From the NCBI GenBank assembly GCA_029202545.1, contig CP119311.1, forward strand, positions 4,154,001-4,218,000: a DNA stretch of 64,000 bases. The letters run 5' to 3'. Under the pieces are notes generated by a model. The model searched no databases. It was given only the letters and a program-made list of their open reading frames with translations, and was not told where the DNA came from. Origin of the DNA: Candidatus Pseudobacter hemicellulosilyticus (lineage in GTDB: Bacteria > Bacteroidota > Bacteroidia > Chitinophagales > Chitinophagaceae). Positions 42,807-50,738 of this stretch are shown one piece after another (position 1 is the first letter of the stretch; each line of letters begins with the position of its first letter). A program made the translations under genes and the position numbers.

Positions 42807-43826
42807 ATGAAATTTCAGATAGGCGATAAGGTAGTAGTGCTGCATTCCAATGAGGAAGGAGAGGTGATTGACATCATCAACAATAAGATGGTCATGGTGG
42901 AAGTCAGGGGGGTAAAATTCCCGGCCTATACCGATCAGCTGGATTTCCCTTATTTCAAATGGTTCACGGAAAAGAAAGTGGTGCCCGAAAAGAAAGCGCC
43001 CAAAAAATTCATTGAAGATATTCCGCGGGAGAAAAAGAAGGTCTCCGAAAAAGTGGCCGACGGCATCTGGCTCACCTTTATCCCCGTGATGCATGCCGAT
43101 GATTTCGGGGACGATGTGGTGGACGATCTGAAGATCCACCTTATCAACCGCACCCATTCCGGCTATAAATTCAAGTATACCCTGCAATATGCCGGGGAGC
43201 CTGAATTTGAGCTCAACAATACGGTACATCCCTTCGAGGATTTTTACCTGCATGATATTCCTTTTGAGAACCTGAACGATAGTCCCAATTTTTCTTTCGA
43301 GTTCTCTCTTATAACGCCGGATAAGAACCGGGCCGACTACTACGAGGCCGGTCTCAAGCTGAAAGCCAAGCAGGTCTTTGCCCGCATTGAAGAGCTGAAA
43401 CAGAAAGGCGAAGCCACTTTCTCTTACCGCCTTTTTGAGAACTACCCGGCCAGGGTAGAGAATGTGGTGGATGTGAGCCCGCTGATCAGCAAGGGGTATA
43501 AAGTATATGATGCGGCCCATGCCCGCCAGCACCTGGAACCCGCCAAAGCTGAGATTGACCTGCATATTGAAAAGCTGGCGCTTGAGCCCGAAAAGATGGA
43601 TAATTTTGAAATGCTCACCCTTCAGCTCAAGACCTTTGAAAAATACCTGGAGCTGGCTATTGCCCACCACCGGCCCAGCCTGGTGGCCATCCATGGACTG
43701 GGCAGCGGCAAGCTGCGTGATGAGATCCATGAGATACTCCGGCTCCGGAAAGAGGTCAGGACCTTCGTGAACCAGTACCATTCGGCCTATGGCTACGGCG
43801 CCACAGAGATCTATTTCCAGTACTAA
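42807..43826 (+). CDS. DUF2027 and Smr domain-containing protein
   Basis: 339 residues. N-terminal KOW/Tudor-like domain (KFQIGDKVVVLHSNEEGEVIDIINNKMVMVEV), then DUF2027 in the middle with an Ig-like fold, and a C-terminal Smr domain from about 255: EIDLHIEKLALEP, then LVAIHGLGSGKLRDEIHEIL near 295-315. The LDxHxx and HGxGxGxLR motifs are those of Smr nucleases, related to the MutS2 C terminus. It may act on nucleic acids, as Smr domains do, but its role in Bacteroidota is not established. Confidence 0.9.
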   Translation: MKFQIGDKVVVLHSNEEGEVIDIINNKMVMVEVRGVKFPAYTDQLDFPYFKWFTEKKVVPEKKAPKKFIEDIPREKKKVSEKVADGIWLTFIPVMHADDFGDDVVDDLKIHLINRTHSGYKFKYTLQYAGEPEFELNNTVHPFEDFYLHDIPFENLNDSPNFSFEFSLITPDKNRADYYEAGLKLKAKQVFARIEELKQKGEATFSYRLFENYPARVENVVDVSPLISKGYKVYDAAHARQHLEPAKAEIDLHIEKLALEPEKMDNFEMLTLQLKTFEKYLELAIAHHRPSLVAIHGLGSGKLRDEIHEILRLRKEVRTFVNQYHSAYGYGATEIYFQY

Positions 43827-43847
43827 GATGGATTCCGCAGGGACAAT

Positions 43848-43865
43848 ATTGGTTCGTCCCAAAAA
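43848..43865. repeat. Dispersed intergenic motif GGTTCGTCCC, copy 6
   Basis: ATTGGTTCGTCCCAAAAA. On the minus strand GGGAC pairs with GTCCC (plus strand GGGAC at 43840-43844), an 11-nt loop apart, as in copy 1. Confidence 0.75.
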
Positions 43866-43965
43866 TGCTTTTTCCTGTTCCTGCCAGCATGTTGATTGCT
43901 GTAACCGCACCTGCCACGGCAAGCTGTTCCAGGCATTGTGCAGCAGGTAACCGAATGCGGCAGCA

Positions 43966-43981
43966 TAGGTTCGTCCCAAAT
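43966..43981. repeat. Dispersed intergenic motif GGTTCGTCCC, copy 7
   Basis: TAGGTTCGTCCCAAAT followed by GCTTT, in the same orientation as copy 6. Confidence 0.75.
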
Positions 43982-44074
43982 GCTTTAAAAAAATATCGGT
44001 CCTGTTTTCTGCGGGTTAAATAGCTGCAATCGCCGGCTGGGACCCAAGCCCTTCCTGTCCGCCTGCCAACCGGG

Positions 44075-44082
44075 TACATTTG
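44075..44082 (+). promoter_or_regulatory. -7 box (TACATTTG)
   Basis: TACATTTG fits TAnnTTTG and ends 28 nt before the GTG start of the following gene. Confidence 0.45.
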
Positions 44083-44110
44083 TGCATTACTCATTTTAAT
44101 TATCCCGGTT

Positions 44111-44917
44111 GTGAAAAAATTACTCTTGTTTGCAGGACTGGCTGCAATAGCAGGAACGCTATTGGCCTTTACAATGGTGAATAACCGTTTCAATAATATT
44201 CTGAAGGACCTGGGCCTGGAAGAGCGGGAATCCCGCAGTTATATTTTCAGCAATTTTGAAGGAGGGGTATTGTCGTCCCCGGCTATCCGTAAACTGGCTG
44301 CCGGCAAAAGGGCGGATGCGGTCAGGGAGTTGGGGAGTTATATTAAGCAATATGTTGCTTCCCCGGAATTCAAAGAGAAATACCAGCAGGCAAGGGAAGA
44401 GCGCAAGCCGTCAACACCTGGCGGCGATCTGGACCAGCTGGTGAAGGAGCAGATCAAAGAAATGGAAATGGAGCTACCGGAGGGTGAAAAATACCTGAAG
44501 CAGCTGCCGGCAGGCGCACCCCAGCGTAAGATGGTGGAGGAGGAGTTAAAAAAGGTGAGGGAACGACTGGCCATCCTGAAAGATCCCAAACATCCCAGGT
44601 ACCAGGCAGAAGCATTGGAGATGGCAGATATAGATGAGGACCAGCTGAAAAACTACCAGGAGCAGCTGGCCTGGTGGAACGAGCATTTACCGGCCAATCC
44701 CCAGCTGCTGATCAAAAAGCGGCTGCAGGAGTTCCTGAACCTGACGGCGGATATCAATTTCAATGCACAGCTGGTGAAGTCGGGCAACAAAATGAAGTTT
44801 GCCGATCCCAAACTGGAGGCCCGCAGCTGGGACTGGAAGCGTTGTTTCCGCTGTGGTGAAGAGACCATCACTGCCGCCAGGGTCTATACGCAGCAGTGGC
44901 TGAAAGAATTGAACTAA
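44111..44917 (+). CDS. Exported helical protein, unknown function
   Basis: 268 residues with a GTG start. Residues 1-22 (KKLLLFAGLAAIAGTLLAF) are a signal peptide or membrane anchor. The rest is charged and helical (KEQIKEMEMELPEGEKYLKQL, MVEEELKKVRERLAILKD) and ends with a tryptophan- and cysteine-bearing stretch, SWDWKRCFRCGEETITAARVY, whose CFRC pair could bind a metal or form a disulfide. No family recognised. It is monocistronic with its own promoter and a strong terminator. Confidence 0.75.
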   Translation: MKKLLLFAGLAAIAGTLLAFTMVNNRFNNILKDLGLEERESRSYIFSNFEGGVLSSPAIRKLAAGKRADAVRELGSYIKQYVASPEFKEKYQQAREERKPSTPGGDLDQLVKEQIKEMEMELPEGEKYLKQLPAGAPQRKMVEEELKKVRERLAILKDPKHPRYQAEALEMADIDEDQLKNYQEQLAWWNEHLPANPQLLIKKRLQEFLNLTADINFNAQLVKSGNKMKFADPKLEARSWDWKRCFRCGEETITAARVYTQQWLKELN

Positions 44918-44958
44918 GCAATATCGGGGTATTATCACTATAGGAAGAAGCATTCGGC

Positions 44959-44986
44959 AAGCCTGCGCAACAGCGCAGGCTTTTTT
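44959..44986 (+). terminator. Terminator after the exported helical protein
   Basis: AAGCCTGCGC at 44959-44968 pairs with GCGCAGGCTT at 44973-44982, loop AACA, followed by further T. Confidence 0.85.
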
Positions 44987-45172
44987 GCTGGGGGCGTTGC
45001 TGATTGCCATCCATGTTTTCTTCGTGTAAGACCGGGGAGATCCCGGGCGGCAGCGTCCTGGCAGTACCGGATAATAATTGTCTAAAAGACTTTTTATTAG
45101 CTTTAAATATATATATCCTGCAGCAGGAAGTCCGTAAAAGGTTTCGGTACATTCATGGATCTATTTTGAACT

Positions 45173-46606
45173 ATGAACAGTCTCTTGTTAAACGCAGGGA
45201 AACTAATCCTGATCCCTTTACTGGTCCTGTTGGCGGGCTGCGGCCGCGCGCTGAAACCGGAAAGATCGGTCAGCAGCAACCAACCACCATTCAACAGCAG
45301 CAATGAGCAGGCTGCTCCTCCTGCGGCGCTGCCTTCCTGGTTCCTGCATGCCGATGAGCAGGCGGTGGATGCTGCCAGTCAAAGCGTCTGCTACCTGCGG
45401 CAACTGCTTTTCCTTACTGCTAATATTCAGCAGGCTGCCTCTTTCGGAACAAACGAAGGGGCGATGTTTGGAACTGTTTTCTGCGATGCTGCTGCGCGGC
45501 TGCATAAACTCCCATTGATCAGGCATTACCTGTGGCAATACGATACCAGACTGCTGCCTGGCAGAAAAGCCGACAGTGCGGCACAGGTTGTACGGCAGGC
45601 CCTGTCCGGCAGCGGGCCGCTGGATTATGTGGGTACGCTCTTTAAGGCTATCGGCAACAGCCGGATAGTGATGATCAATGAGAATCACTTCGACTGGCGC
45701 CACCGGGCTTTCACAGAGAGCCTGCTGGACAGTTTCCGGGCGCGTGGTTTTGATCTGCTGGCGCTGGAAACCCTGAATCACCAGCAGGATGTCAACAGCA
45801 GGAAATTTGCTAACTATTATTCCGGCTTCTATACACGGGAATCCGTTTTTGCCAACCTGGTCAGGACGGCGGCTGCAAAAGGATTTACACTGCTGGCTTA
45901 TGAAGACAGTGTAAACATAGATACTGTATATACCTCGGATTCGGGCAGCTATGATTCCCGGGAATGGGAGCAGGCCAAAAATATCGCCGCCGCCCTGGAA
46001 AAATATCCCGGCAGCAAGTTGCTGGTCCATGCCGGTTATGGACATATCAGTGAACACAAGAGCCGTATCGGCAGGAACATGTCCATGGCAGAACTGCTCC
46101 GCGTGAAATTCGGCTATGAGGCCGTGACCATCAACCAGACCTTCCTGGACGATCTGAGTAGTGGACTGAAGCCTGTAACTGATTTCCCGCCGGGTTATTA
46201 CCTGGTCAGCAAGGAGTCCCTGCTGCCGCTTGATACAGCCCTCTTTATGCAATGCGATCATTACATCTTCAATACTATCCATCATTACCCGGGCGAGCAG
46301 CTGACAGGCCCGGACAGGGGATTGCGTACAATAGCGCTGGCAGCTTTCCCGCTGGATTCCCTGCTGCGTGCTTCCGGTTTGCAGGCTACCCTGGAAATAT
46401 ACCGGCAGCAGGAACTGGCGACAGCCTTCCCGGCGCCCTGCTTCATCAAGCATATATCGCCTTCTGCTGATCTGTTGCCTGCAGTACTGGCGGCGGATGA
46501 TGTACGTATACCAGAACAGGTATACCTGCCTCCCGGCAGTTATACGGTATTGCTGAGAAGTGAAAAAGGGGATTGTTATTTCCAGCGTCCTCTTGTTGTT
46601 GAATAA
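45173..46606 (+). CDS. ChaN/erythromycin-esterase-like lipoprotein
   Basis: 477 residues. Lipobox LLAGC ends at about Cys23. A spacer leads to a domain whose motifs recall the EreA/ChaN/TraB superfamily: RIVMINENHFDWRHRAFTES near residues 162-181 (ExxH), FDLLALETLNHQQD near 192-205, and GSKLLVHAGYGHISEHKSR near 280-298 with conserved His. In that superfamily such histidines and glutamates form a hydrolase or heme-related site. The C-terminal 100 residues are less clear. Substrate unknown; family membership is inference from motif spacing. Confidence 0.7.
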   Translation: MNSLLLNAGKLILIPLLVLLAGCGRALKPERSVSSNQPPFNSSNEQAAPPAALPSWFLHADEQAVDAASQSVCYLRQLLFLTANIQQAASFGTNEGAMFGTVFCDAAARLHKLPLIRHYLWQYDTRLLPGRKADSAAQVVRQALSGSGPLDYVGTLFKAIGNSRIVMINENHFDWRHRAFTESLLDSFRARGFDLLALETLNHQQDVNSRKFANYYSGFYTRESVFANLVRTAAAKGFTLLAYEDSVNIDTVYTSDSGSYDSREWEQAKNIAAALEKYPGSKLLVHAGYGHISEHKSRIGRNMSMAELLRVKFGYEAVTINQTFLDDLSSGLKPVTDFPPGYYLVSKESLLPLDTALFMQCDHYIFNTIHHYPGEQLTGPDRGLRTIALAAFPLDSLLRASGLQATLEIYRQQELATAFPAPCFIKHISPSADLLPAVLAADDVRIPEQVYLPPGSYTVLLRSEKGDCYFQRPLVVE

Positions 46607-46664
46607 AACAGGCTCCCGCCACTGGCTGTTTCGGTTATATAGCCAGGTTTTGTGCGCAATTCAG

Positions 46665-46672
46665 TAATTTTG
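46665..46672 (+). promoter_or_regulatory. -7 box (TAATTTTG) of rnpB
   Basis: TAATTTTG followed by CAGC, ending 5 nt before the first base of the P1 stem at 46678. This agrees with a transcript starting at the mature 5' end. Confidence 0.6.
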
Positions 46673-46677
46673 CAGCT

Positions 46678-47178
46678 AACTACAAACCGTGCTATCGCTT
46701 CGGGTAAAACCGGGGAGGAAAGTCCGGACAGCAAAGGGCAATGCACCGGTTAAGCGCCGGGGTGCCGCCCGCAGCAATGCGGAACGGTACACAGACAGTG
46801 CCACAGAGAATAACTACCATCGGGTTGCCGGAGCTTTTGCGCAGTGCGCTGGGCCAGGGCTCCGGCAGCCCGGCGGAAAAGGTGAAAACGTGGGGTAAGA
46901 GCCCACGGCATTGTATGGTAACATGCAGTGCGGGTAAACCTTGCATGCTGAAATGCCATGTATACCAGTTCATGGAGCGGCTCGTTCCGCCCGAAGAAGT
47001 CGTCAATGCTTTTAAAATTTTCCTGTTGTTCGCAATGGGTTTATTTTTTAGGTTTTTGCAACTCTCAAGGGGACTGGGTGGGTAGGCAGCTTGAGCCCGG
47101 CAGTAATGGCGGGCCCAGATAAATGATAGCACACCTGCTTAGGCAGGTGAACAGAATCCGGCTTACTGGTTTGTAGTT
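46678..47178 (+). ncRNA. rnpB: RNase P RNA
   Basis: The catalytic RNA that trims the 5' ends of tRNA precursors. The hallmark GAGGAAAGTCCGGAC lies at 46715-46729, GGGTAAGAGCCC near 46893, GGTAGGCAGCTTGAGCC near 47081 and the 3' core AGATAAATGAT with ACAGAATCCGGCTTA near 47116-47165. The ends AACTACAAACC (46678-46688) and GGTTTGTAGTT (47168-47178) form an 11-bp P1 stem, which sets the borders. The span is 501 nt, longer than the 350-400 nt usual for type A RNA. The excess seems to be an AU-rich stretch at about 47000-47072. A T run follows P1 as terminator. ORFs inside are chance. Confidence 0.95.
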
Positions 47179-47197
47179 ATTTTTTCTTCCTGCGCTC

Positions 47198-48124
47198 TTA
47201 ATGGCTGTACAGCTGGCCGATAGTGCCACCTAACTCCATCAGCCAGGCGATGCCGAGATGTACAATGAGGCCGCCCCAGATATTCTTTGTATGGTATACT
47301 ACCACACCCAGGATCATACCCCCGAAATAAGAGCTGATACATTCAAAAAGTGGTTTGCCGAAATGGATGGCGCAGTAGAAAGCGGCCATGGGTAAGATAA
47401 CGGACCTGCCGGCATAGCGGGCAAAGGCCAGTACCAGGAAGCCGCGGAAGAAGGTCTCAATGGTCAGGAAATCGATCCCGTAGGAAATTTCATAGAGTAT
47501 GCGCCAGCCGGTCATGGAAGAGACATGGTCCTTCAGAAAATCGATCCGCTGCATTTTGGGATAGGTCTGCAGGAAATCTGCTTGTGTGGAAGCGAATGCT
47601 ACCAGGGGCACCATGAGCAGGAGCAGGATGGCGTAGGGGCGGGCATTAAAACGCTGGAACAGCAGTCCGGCCACGGGCGGTCTGCGTTTGGCCATCCGCC
47701 AGTAGAGGTGGATGATACCCAGTACCACGGCGCATTTGAGCGGCCAGTTGAGCACCATGTACCAGTATTGGCTCCAGGGATAGCCAAGGGGCAGGGTAAT
47801 GCCACGGGTGAGCCAGTCGAGCGTCACCTTTAACGCAAAAACAGCAGGGGCCAGGAACAGCAGCACAAAAAAAGAGGGAGTGATGCGGAGCTTATGCGGC
47901 TGGAAAATATATTGAAGCGCCCAGGCGCTGCCAAAAACAAGGAAGAATAGGCCCGTAAAAGCCAGGAAGCGGATCCCGTAATGCGGGATGTTCATGAGCC
48001 GGTCTTCCAGCTGGAGACTGTAGTTAATGGCAATGAATATAGCTGTCACCAGGGTGGTGAGCAGGGCGGCGGCAGGATGGATGGACTGGAAATAGCTGCG
48101 GAGATAACCGACAATATTTCTCAT
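47198..48124 (-). CDS. CPBP-family intramembrane protease-like protein
   Basis: 308 residues with about eight membrane helices. The C-terminal half fits CPBP/Abi (CAAX-type) proteases: motif 1 FLTIETFFRGFLVLAFAR near 221-238 where EExxxR is usual but the first Glu is Ile here, motif 2 FYCAIHFGKPLFE near 253-265 with its FxxxH pattern, and motif 3 IWGGLIVHLGIAWLM near 287-301. It starts 3 nt after plsX and closes the DUF177-rpmF-plsX transcript. Its stop is 20 nt from the convergent rnpB end. Confidence 0.8.
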   Translation of the reverse strand: MRNIVGYLRSYFQSIHPAAALLTTLVTAIFIAINYSLQLEDRLMNIPHYGIRFLAFTGLFFLVFGSAWALQYIFQPHKLRITPSFFVLLFLAPAVFALKVTLDWLTRGITLPLGYPWSQYWYMVLNWPLKCAVVLGIIHLYWRMAKRRPPVAGLLFQRFNARPYAILLLLMVPLVAFASTQADFLQTYPKMQRIDFLKDHVSSMTGWRILYEISYGIDFLTIETFFRGFLVLAFARYAGRSVILPMAAFYCAIHFGKPLFECISSYFGGMILGVVVYHTKNIWGGLIVHLGIAWLMELGGTIGQLYSH

Positions 48125-48127
48125 GGG

Positions 48128-49081
48128 TTACTGCGCTTCAAAGCTGGCTTTCAGTTTTCCCATGAGGTCTGTGGCGATCATCTTTTCGGCCAGCAGGATC
48201 ATATTATAAAATGCACGGCCCTGGGAGATCCCATGACCAATGATCACTGGTTTGGCCACACCCAGTACGGGTGTTCCGCCATAGTTCTCGAAATTGAAAC
48301 GCTCCAGGAACTCGTGACGGATATCCTTGGCGTGCGTGATCTCATAAATGGATTCCGCCAGTTTCAGGATCACGTTACCGGTGAAGCCTTCGCAAACCAT
48401 CACATCGGCCTTGTCGAGGAAGACATCGCGGCCTTCTACGTTACCCACAAAATTGATCTGGTTGTTCTCTTTGAGGAGGGGATAGGTGGCCTGCGCCAGG
48501 ATATTACCTTTTCCTTCTTCCTCGCCGATATTGACCAGGGCAACACGGGGATTGTCAATGCCGAGGATATGTTTGGCGTAGAGCGAACCCAGCAGGGCGA
48601 ACTGGTTGAGCTGCTCGGGCTTGCAATCGGCATTGAGCCCTACGTCCAGCAGGAGGCCCGTCTTACCATTGTCCTTGGGGATCACGGTAGAGATGGTGGG
48701 GCGGAGTACGCCTTCAATGGCCTTGATGCTGTACATGGCGCCAACGAGCATGGCGCCGGTATTGCCGGCGCTGATAAAAGCGTCTGTTTTTCCAGTGGCC
48801 AGCAGGTGGAACCCGATGGCTATGGAGGACTGCTGTTTCTCTTTCAGCGCCTTGGTAGGATGCTCGTGCATGTCGATGACCTGCGGTGCATGCACTACTT
48901 TAACCTTGCCGGCGGGAATATTGAATTCTTCCAGCAAAGGATTGATCTGTGCTTCATCGCCGGTGACCAACAGGTTTGCCGGCGATGCTGTTTCTGATAA
49001 ATACAGGTGGATACCTTTCACCGCTTCGCGTGGTGCAAAGTCTCCACCCATTATATCTAATCCGATAGTCATCTCCGGCAA
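48128..49081 (-). CDS. plsX: Phosphate acyltransferase PlsX
   Basis: 317 residues. PlsX makes acyl-phosphate from acyl-ACP for phospholipid synthesis. Motifs: IGLDIMGGDFAPREAVKGI at the start, VVHAPQVIDMHEHPTKALKEK near 60-80, AFISAGNTGAMLVGAM near 97-112, LLDVGLNADCKPEQLNQFALLG and VCEGFTGNVILKLAE near 209-223. Full length. The order DUF177-rpmF-plsX is the classical arrangement. Confidence 0.96.
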   Translation of the reverse strand: MPEMTIGLDIMGGDFAPREAVKGIHLYLSETASPANLLVTGDEAQINPLLEEFNIPAGKVKVVHAPQVIDMHEHPTKALKEKQQSSIAIGFHLLATGKTDAFISAGNTGAMLVGAMYSIKAIEGVLRPTISTVIPKDNGKTGLLLDVGLNADCKPEQLNQFALLGSLYAKHILGIDNPRVALVNIGEEEGKGNILAQATYPLLKENNQINFVGNVEGRDVFLDKADVMVCEGFTGNVILKLAESIYEITHAKDIRHEFLERFNFENYGGTPVLGVAKPVIIGHGISQGRAFYNMILLAEKMIATDLMGKLKASFEAQ

Positions 49082-49100
49082 CAGGCTTTTATATTATAAA

Positions 49101-49292
49101 TTACTTGATGGGAGCTTGTTCAGCAACCACTTTTCCTTTATAATACAACTTGCCTTCGCTCACGTGAGCACGGTGGCGAACATGGATCTCGCCGGTGGTG
49201 CTGTCCTTGCTCAGTGTTACTTTCTCAGCTTTGTAGTGAGTCCTTCTCTTCGCACCTCTTTGTTGAGAATGTCTCCTCTTGGGATTGGGCAT
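49101..49292 (-). CDS. rpmF: 50S ribosomal protein L32
   Basis: 63 residues, MPNPKRRHSQQRGAKRRTHY at the start, then the middle HVRHRAHVSEGKLYYKGKVV. The PxPKRRxSxxRxxxRR start is diagnostic. It lacks the four zinc-binding cysteines of some L32 versions (a cysteine-free form). Located between DUF177 and plsX, as usual. Confidence 0.96.
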   Translation of the reverse strand: MPNPKRRHSQQRGAKRRTHYKAEKVTLSKDSTTGEIHVRHRAHVSEGKLYYKGKVVAEQAPIK

Positions 49293-49323
49293 AACTCAGA
49301 TATTTATTACAACTTATGAATGA

Positions 49324-49869
49324 TCAATTATCTTCCAGGTCTTTAAATTTTTCCAACCCTTTCCACAAGGGATTGGCGGCGCCACTATTTCCGGCATCCA
49401 GTTTTTTCAGCACGTCCAGTGCTTCCTGATTGCAACCGGGGCCTCCCATTTCTTCGGGCGTACACATTCTTTGCATCGGTATGCTCAGGTTGATGAATTC
49501 ATAGATCCAGTCGGCGATCCTTAAATGGCTTTCGCCTTTGGAAATATAATAAACATCGGGGTCTTCTTCCTGCTCGTTCATCAGGTCCGGATCTTCCACC
49601 ATTTTGACCACGATATTAAATTCATCCCAGAGCTCCAGTGGCAGATCATTGCCGCAACGATCGCAGGTGACATTCAGTTTGCCGCCCACCTCAAACTTCA
49701 ATAGCATAAAGCCATGCTGCTTGTCGAGGGCCAGTTTCACTTTGGCCACGCAGTTGCGAAAATCCTGCTCCTGGTAATCTACAAAGAACTTATCATCTAT
49801 CTCGTACTCAAACTCATGGATGCCCGGCTTCAACCCTACAAATGCGATATCGTAATTCCGACGGTTCAT
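49324..49869 (-). CDS. DUF177 domain-containing protein (YceD family)
   Basis: 181 residues. The family lies next to rpmF in most bacteria and is linked to ribosomal RNA maturation in plants and bacteria. Visible here: LKFEVGGKLNVTCDRCGNDLPLEL near residues 56-76, with the CDRC pair, and MCTPEEMGGPGCNQEALDVLKKL near 138-158. Start at the ATG following a complete promoter. First gene of the four-gene transcript. Confidence 0.9.
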   Translation of the reverse strand: MNRRNYDIAFVGLKPGIHEFEYEIDDKFFVDYQEQDFRNCVAKVKLALDKQHGFMLLKFEVGGKLNVTCDRCGNDLPLELWDEFNIVVKMVEDPDLMNEQEEDPDVYYISKGESHLRIADWIYEFINLSIPMQRMCTPEEMGGPGCNQEALDVLKKLDAGNSGAANPLWKGLEKFKDLEDN

Positions 49870-49892
49870 GAGCTACTCTTTTAAAGAGTTTG

Positions 49893-49924
49893 CAAAGGTA
49901 AGGAAAACAAGGCATTTACAAAAC
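49893..49924 (-). promoter_or_regulatory. Promoter of the DUF177-rpmF-plsX operon
   Basis: On the minus strand TACCTTTG (49900-49893) matches TAnnTTTG and TTTTG lies 18 nt upstream of it, within the known -33/-7 spacing. The start codon is 24 nt downstream of the box. This is the most complete Bacteroidota promoter in the window. Confidence 0.65.
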
Positions 49925-49973
49925 AAAAGTATAAAGATAAGGTAATGCACATGTGTGGATAAGAACAAAAGGC

Positions 49974-49981
49974 TAATTTTG
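49974..49981 (+). promoter_or_regulatory. -7 box (TAATTTTG) of the DUF4920 gene
   Basis: TAATTTTG ends 51 nt before the ATG at 50033. Confidence 0.45.
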
Positions 49982-50032
49982 TGACTGCATTTTTGATTTC
50001 TGTGCTAATCATTGTTAAAATCATCATTTTAT

Positions 50033-50506
50033 ATGAAAAAATTCCTTGCAGCCGCCCTTTTCCTGTCCGTTTTTGCCTCAGTTCAGGCCCAGCCGCCCAA
50101 AGGACCCGCCAAACTGGGTTCCACCTATGGCGCCGGCGCCAATGCCGAAGGAGCCATTGATATTGCTCAACTGCCTGCCCGCCTGGAACAGCAGGACAGC
50201 ATCCAGACCAAGGTGATTGCCAAAGTATTGGATGTTTGCCCCAAAAAAGGCTGCTGGATGTCGCTCCAGGTGAACGACAGCACCACCGCCTTTGTCAAAA
50301 TGAAAGACTATGCATTTTTTGTGCCCATGGATATGATCGGTAAGACCATCGTCCTGGAAGGCGAGGCCAAGATCAAGACCACTTCCGTGAAAGAACTGCA
50401 GCATTATGCCGAGGACGCCAAAAAATCCCAGGCTGAGATTGATGCTATCACCGAGCCTAAGAAAGAGATCCGCTTACTGGCGTATGGGATCAAAGTGGTG
50501 AAATAA
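50033..50506 (+). CDS. DUF4920 domain-containing exported protein
   Basis: 157 residues from MKKFLAAALFLSVFASVQAQ, a clear signal peptide; an ATG 7 codons earlier is less likely. The mature part has VIAKVLDVCPKKGCWMSLQV near residues 60-80 and FFVPMDMIGKTIVLEGEAKI near 98-118, the OB-fold-like pattern of DUF4920, whose VCxxxGCWM motif may bind a metal. Expected in the periplasm. Function unknown. A terminator follows at 50529. Confidence 0.88.
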   Translation: MKKFLAAALFLSVFASVQAQPPKGPAKLGSTYGAGANAEGAIDIAQLPARLEQQDSIQTKVIAKVLDVCPKKGCWMSLQVNDSTTAFVKMKDYAFFVPMDMIGKTIVLEGEAKIKTTSVKELQHYAEDAKKSQAEIDAITEPKKEIRLLAYGIKVVK

Positions 50507-50528
50507 ACCTGTTGAACACTTTATACAA

Positions 50529-50562
50529 ATGCCGGCCCTTTCAGGAGGAGCCGGCATTTTTT
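50529..50562 (+). terminator. Terminator after the DUF4920 gene
   Basis: ATGCCGGC at 50529-50536 pairs with GCCGGCAT at 50550-50557, followed by TTTTTT. Confidence 0.8.
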
Positions 50563-50600
50563 ATTCATTTAGCCTGTGCTGTTGTAAAGCCTGAATAAAG

Positions 50601-50617
50601 GTTTGGGACGAACCAGG
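50601..50617. repeat. Dispersed intergenic motif GGTTCGTCCC, copy 8
   Basis: GTTTGGGACGAACCAGG on the plus strand, between convergent genes and some 40 nt after a terminator, with the GC hairpin element at 50663 nearby. Confidence 0.75.
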
Positions 50618-50662
50618 GGCTGCTGACAACTATGTCCTTCCTGTGGCGATCTGCATCCGCTG

Positions 50663-50706
50663 GTTAGCCGGAGGCTAACAAATACATGTCCCTGGCCGGA
50701 GGCGAG
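50663..50706. repeat. REP-like GC hairpins, second locus
   Basis: GTTAGCCGGAGGCTAAC at 50663-50679 is identical to 8000-8016, and the identity runs 6 nt further (AAATAC). It is followed by CTGGCCGGAGGCGAG at 50692-50706, close to CTCGCCGGAGGCGAG at 8029-8043. TGACAACTAT also occurs at both loci. Confidence 0.75.
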
Positions 50707-50738
50707 CAACGGTACTGGCTACTAACGCCCGAGAGGTA

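Larger units (their letters stand above)
43827..44110. other. Intergenic region with two copies of the dispersed motif
   Basis: 284 bases. Two GGTTCGTCCC copies start 117 nt apart (43851 and 43968) in the same orientation, both followed by A-rich sequence and TGCTTT. A TACATTTG box at 44075-44082 serves the next gene. No ORF supported. Confidence 0.65.

Noticed and set aside
46692..47132. Open frames inside the RNase P RNA, both strands
   Set aside because: The region is a well-marked rnpB gene; the frames have no family features.
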